From contig BROE01000013.1 of the NCBI GenBank assembly GCA_036571765.1, positions 7,077,008-7,141,007 of the forward strand: 64,000 nt of DNA, written 5' to 3'. Below are positions 59,588 through 64,000 of the stretch, piece by piece. Each line of letters starts with the position of its first letter. Position 1 is the first letter of the stretch. Position numbers and translations under genes: made by a program. The stretch is from Plecoglossus altivelis (Eukaryota > Chordata > Actinopteri > Osmeriformes > Plecoglossidae). A model generated the notes under the pieces. It was not told where the DNA came from, made no database searches, and was given only the letters and a program-made list of their open reading frames with translations.

Positions 59588-59605
59588 GGCCAGCAGGTGG
59601 CGCTG
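59588..59605 (+). promoter_or_regulatory. CTCF-like motif, strong
   Basis: The core CCAGCAGGTGGC at 59590-59601, followed by GCTG, fits all twelve positions of the CTCF core. It lies at the right-hand end of the block of candidate conserved elements. Confidence 0.5.
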
Positions 59606-61383
59606 CCGTCTCCTTTACGAGCCAATACGGTTGGAATGGCAACACATGCGTACGCTTTCCCGCTCTCCCTCACATGCACACATACAGCACACACTCTCCA
59701 AAAAAGAGGTCCGGCTTAGTTCCTGAGTTGAAGCAAATGTTTGTTGAAATAAGTGGAGATTTCCTGGTTTTCTTTAGCAGGAAAAAAGGGGGGAAAAAAG
59801 AAAAGTTTCTTTATTGGTGGAGCTCGGGGTGTTCTGTGATTACCTTCTTTTGCTATGGCTTCTTTTTTTTTTCTTTGAGTAGGAACAGACAATGTTTTCC
59901 GTTCCAGTTACTTGTTACAGTTGCAGAGTGGGTGCCGGTGGGCTCAGTGTTGGGGTTTACTGTGGTGGAACGTAACGGGTAGGATGGCGGGGCTAAAGAA
60001 CAGAGCTCTTTAGAACGACTGAGGGGCTTTATAGATGTAAGTAAGAGCAGCAGTAACATTTCTATAATCGTACGCGTTTTGAACAGGGCAGCATGCTGGT
60101 TTTCATATCGGGTTAATGATTAAGATAAACATGTGTGTCAGTTGAGCATCCCTTGGTCCTTGTTTACTGCTGTAAAATAGGTGTTGTGTATTTAGTTTTA
60201 TGATGAGAAATTGTTAAGAGATCATCAATTATGTATTGTTCAATATTTTATTGTTAGTCATATTTTGATCAAGACCAATTACTTTTAGGTGATTGCTGTG
60301 GTTAATAATATGGAAAACAATATAATCTGAATAACACATGTAAGAATAGTCAAAGGAAAGGTGACTGTGTTTCGTTAAATTAATCAAAGTGATAATGTTT
60401 TTGTTAAACGGTTATAAAATATTCGGAACTGAGATTAATGTGCTTTTTACTCCATAAGAGTGAGTTAGGTTGGGGGGGGTAGGGGGCAGCGTGTTAAGGC
60501 CATTGAAAGGAGGAATGTGAGAGAGCGTTATTGCTCACACTTCATGTGAATAGAAAAGGGCTGAAGAAATGACAGCATCCAGTGGGTGGTAGGGCCCCTG
60601 CGCTGCCTGGAAGGAAATGGAATGAGAAAGTGCAGTCAGGCAGACCACTCATTCACCATGACAAATGGGAGAGGCCTAGACCAAGGGGATACCTGACACC
60701 GCACGGTGGGCTGCATGCACCTGCCTGGGATCTATGTCCATCAGAGTGGAAACAAGCAGGACAACTAGTGACAGCACAACTTGGGGAAAAATAACACCAT
60801 AACTAGTTATCATTCTCGTTATACAGAACTCCAAAGCATTTTTGCCATTAAATAATGCATTGCAGCAGCCTTTAAATATTATTACCAGGTATACTTTGTC
60901 TGGTTTTATTTGATCGTTAGTCGTGCTGTAAGCAAGTGGCACAACTTAGTCTGGAACATTTTCACAATGTACTTGTACATCAATAAGTGTAAGATATTAA
61001 AAAACACAGTTTTCCTTTTGTAGTAAAAGCTTATCTCAGTAAAACAAAAGTTGTATGCTCATCCAACAGTATCAGAACTAGACAGTGGAATAGTGACACT
61101 TCACTGAGGATATCCCTATCATTTAAAAGGGTTGAGTAATTAATCTTTGGATGGTGGCTAATGTACCAATATCTACTTTTTTATACTTTAAATAAACAAT
61201 ACTTGAATCTCAAAAGCATATCATTTTTTAGTCTCCTAGTTTCCACAATAACCAAACGTATTTTGAACTTTCTTGGTGTTTAACGAAATGGTACAGTTTT
61301 GCAAACGATGGAGATGAGGAGTCTATATGACTTGTTACCGTAAACCTCATTCTGCGATTCCAAAAACCCGAGCATCCATCTTT
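59606..61383. other. Non-coding stretch
   Basis: No gene is accepted. The 160-codon + frame at 59500-59982 spans CT-rich, poly-A and poly-T patches and reads as low complexity. From 60180 the sequence turns AT-rich. G runs lie at 60472-60485. Confidence 0.55.
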
Positions 61384-61400
61384 GGGGGGGGGGGGGGGGG
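61384..61400 (+). repeat. Poly-G tract (17 G)
   Basis: Seventeen uninterrupted G, the longest mononucleotide G run in the window. The length may be uncertain because such runs are hard to sequence. Confidence 0.9.
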
Positions 61401-61764
61401 TTGTTTACTGGCCTTGCTAGCTCCTCCCATCTTCTGTCCCCTAAGATGGGCATTAATGAGCGCACAAAGAGTTAATGACGCTGTTTCGACAGGATGTCAC
61501 AAGCCCCCATGTCATGAGATTTCCATCTAAATTAAGTCATATATCAAATTCCAGACGCATATTAAATCTTTGGAAACTGTCTTGGATTGGATGAGAGTGC
61601 AATAATCCAATTTTGAACAGGACAGGGCGGGGTGCATGGTCAAGAGGTAGGTCTGCATACCTCATTCTGCATGACTCCAAAGAGTGTTTAACCCCAAATG
61701 CGGTCACCCTAACCCCCCCTACACACACCCACTAGATCAGTCAGTAAGTACCACCAACCCCCAT
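61401..61764. other. Non-coding stretch
   Basis: No gene and no repeat of note. Confidence 0.55.
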
Positions 61765-61811
61765 CCTCTCTCTCTTTTTCTCTCCCTCTCTCTGTCTCTC
61801 TCTCTCTCTCC
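61765..61811 (+). repeat. (CT)n microsatellite
   Basis: CT dinucleotides with TTT, CC and TG interruptions. The CCGGCAG just downstream makes it look superficially like a splice acceptor, but no exon follows. Confidence 0.9.
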
Positions 61812-64000
61812 GGCAGATAAGCTGTGGTCACTCACATGCTGACCGGTTAGTGGCGTCAGTGTGCATGCGGCATGTCGTAAAAACACTCAATCTCCTCTCC
61901 CAATTTATGTTTAGATTGGGCGGGGACATGACTGTAGGCTGACAGTAGAAGGGGCCCGCTTGGTCCTGAGGACTAGAATAACGCTCTGTTTCCTCTGGAC
62001 AAACAGATGATCTCACTCTCGATTTTCATGTCAATATGTTTTTTGGGGGACAACTGTATGCATTCCATTTTAAGGAAAGAGATTCCAAGGAAGTCAGCTT
62101 TATTCTTTGTCTGGCATAGTTGTGTTTTTGCTATTTGGGAGACATTAACCATTTCATACAAAAAGTTCAATAAGATCCTTCAATTACATGCAGCATCGGC
62201 ATGACGCATACATTTTTTTATGTCCGCGAAATCCCTTGTTACAGGGCTCAAATATGTCATAATAAATGAAATAGTTACTTTTGTTTTGGTGTGATCCTAT
62301 CTACCATTTTCACCCCGGTAGAATCAAACAGTAATTTTATCAAGATAGTCAAAATCTTGATTAATAAAAAGGAATCAATGGAAAAAAATATATGTCTTCA
62401 TTACTACCTCTTATAGACCAGCGCTGTATTTGCCAGTGTTTGGTCAGAGCAGCAGAAGAGATCAAGTGAACCACTCTGCCATTTCTACTGCCACAGCAGA
62501 TAACAGGTACAGCTCATATAGAGCACCTGTCTAACAGTTAACTCCCTTTCCTGTCCACCCCTAAGTAGTCCATAAGCTCACTAGCTGTAAGGCACAGGTG
62601 AGTTTAAAATCACAGTTGTTAAATTCCTCAAGGTTGTTGTTACTGTCCATGGCTCAGAAACGGTGTTTATACTGTGTTTCTGAAATAAGAGTATGTGTTG
62701 TATGAGCAAGATTAGTTATTTAGCTTCTTCATGAGCAAGAAGTAACTTAGTGGAATTTGTGATGGTAGGCACTTTTACCAAATTAGACGAATATTTTTGT
62801 CTTTATAGAAAATTAATCAGAATTTGTATTTAAATATCATCTATTATTGTACAGTAAGTGAAGTCAAATACATTCACACAAAATAGTTTCCTCGCTGTGA
62901 AAGACCATCTAAAAAAGGGTCTCCACCTTTTTCTTCAACATTTTTCCGACATTTCTAAATGACTTCTTCTTAAACTTTACCATACCCACGGTCTGCACAG
63001 CTGCATTTACACAAATGATCTGTCAACGCTCTTATTGTGTATCAAGATGGTTGTAATAACTACTGACGGACGTGTTTGTTTATTGCTTTTAATTCATAAT
63101 CAGGCATCTGGGTTCATCTCATATTATTTACAATCATTCTCTGAGGAAGTAAAGTTTGCGTTGAGTGTTATAATAAATGTTATATTTTATAATTAATCAT
63201 TTTACGTATTTGCAGATGAAACATTAACGTACCTATTTTACAAATAATATGATTTCATACTGAGAATTTACATCCTACAGTATAAGCGTGACCAAATGGA
63301 GGCTCCGGAAAATGTCCTCTAAACTGCTCTCCATGCAGCCGAAAAACAATTCAGTTTTAAGATATTGACAATAGTTAAGAAACACAAATACGTTCTGTTT
63401 GTAAGTTAAAAATATCTTTCCCCGTTTAGCTTCAAACCGCCTTCCAACAATCAAAAGTAGAGCTAGTTGCAGTGTGGATCGATCGTGCTCAACTCGTGGT
63501 TATAACTTCTCTGTTTGGGTCTTTTCCTGCTGGTTTAACATGAACAGAACTGCAGTCATGTGGGCCAGCCGCTTGGACCTTCAAATCATACAGTATATGT
63601 TTATCCCATGACTTGACTCTTCAGAGCCATCTGTTCACTCAATACTCCAGAGAACAAACAATATGTTTTGTGTTAAGATGATAAGTTTACTTGCATTATC
63701 GTTGAGTGAATAAGCCTTATCTTTCTTATTTAGAAATTATATTGACTTAAATATGCTTTGTGCAAGTAAGAAGATTAGTTAATCTGGAGTCTGTCTTTAG
63801 CTGTCTCTCTCCACGATGCCGGGGGAGGGGGGGGGCAGTATTTATAGTAGTAATAATCCAAAGATATAATCCGATGATTTGTTCAAGCTGTTTTATGTTG
63901 CAAAATGCTGGGTATTTGTGTTTATTCAATATTGGGTTACCAGTTGTCGTCGTGTAGCGTTTTGGCAGACTGGAGTTTGCCGGCAGATTTAGAAGTGCAT
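61812..64000. other. Non-coding AT-rich stretch
   Basis: No gene is seen. Short poly-G runs lie at 63821-63835. The 62400-62640 block has GATA-type (CAGATAACAGG) and CACCTG/CAGGTG E-box words and might be regulatory. The remainder is plain AT-rich DNA to the window end. Confidence 0.55.

Noticed and set aside
59500..59982. 160-codon + strand frame, the longest in the window
   Set aside because: It crosses CT-rich, A-rich and T-rich patches, starts with a non-ATG codon and shows no domain.
1..64000. CRISPR array, operon or phage content
   Set aside because: No regularly spaced identical repeats with unique spacers, no dense same-strand genes and no ribosome-binding sites; the sequence is vertebrate in character.

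Overview
The window looks like nuclear DNA of a bony fish, most likely a non-salmonid teleost. The evidence is: no prokaryotic gene structure; frequent (CA)n, (TA)n, (CT)n and poly-G microsatellites; general CpG scarcity with one sharp CpG-rich patch; a THAP-type zinc-finger relic and a piggyBac-like MITE end of kinds common in fish genomes; and none of the dense Tc1/mariner copies expected in a salmonid. The species cannot be named from sequence alone.

Almost all of the 64 kb is non-coding. No open reading frame exceeds 160 codons and the longest ones lie over simple repeats. I recognise no complete protein-coding gene, tRNA, rRNA or known microRNA. The one place that looks like a gene start is a CpG-rich block at about 19440-19680, with a ZNF143/Staf-like motif and a candidate first coding exon (19543-19673, + strand). 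That exon encodes an arginine-rich, acid-free N-terminus like a mitochondrial presequence. The gene is not identified and no later exon was found, so much of what lies to the right could be its intron.

Layout: 1-3990, plain non-coding DNA with poly-G and (AT)n tracts. 3990-5500, transposon remains (a broken THAP-type zinc finger, then a piggyBac-like MITE end). 5500-16780, AT-rich DNA with microsatellites. 16781-17372, an unusual tandem array of about 175-bp units, three of which keep a long hairpin. 17373-22530, candidate conserved elements around the CpG-rich promoter. 22531-36850, AT-rich spacer, with a purine minisatellite near 29 kb and CTCF-like sites near 33.9 and 35.9 kb. 36850-60000, a repeat-poor stretch with several blocks resembling vertebrate conserved non-coding elements, G-quadruplex runs and a perfect CTCF-like core at 59590. 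60000-64000, ordinary AT-rich DNA with a 17-base poly-G and a (CT)n tract.

The simplest reading is part of a regulatory gene desert or a very long intron near a developmental gene, with a housekeeping-type promoter inside it. That is inference, and cross-species alignment would settle it. I found nothing I can call a new biological system; the tandem hairpin array and the orphan CpG promoter/exon are the items most worth checking.
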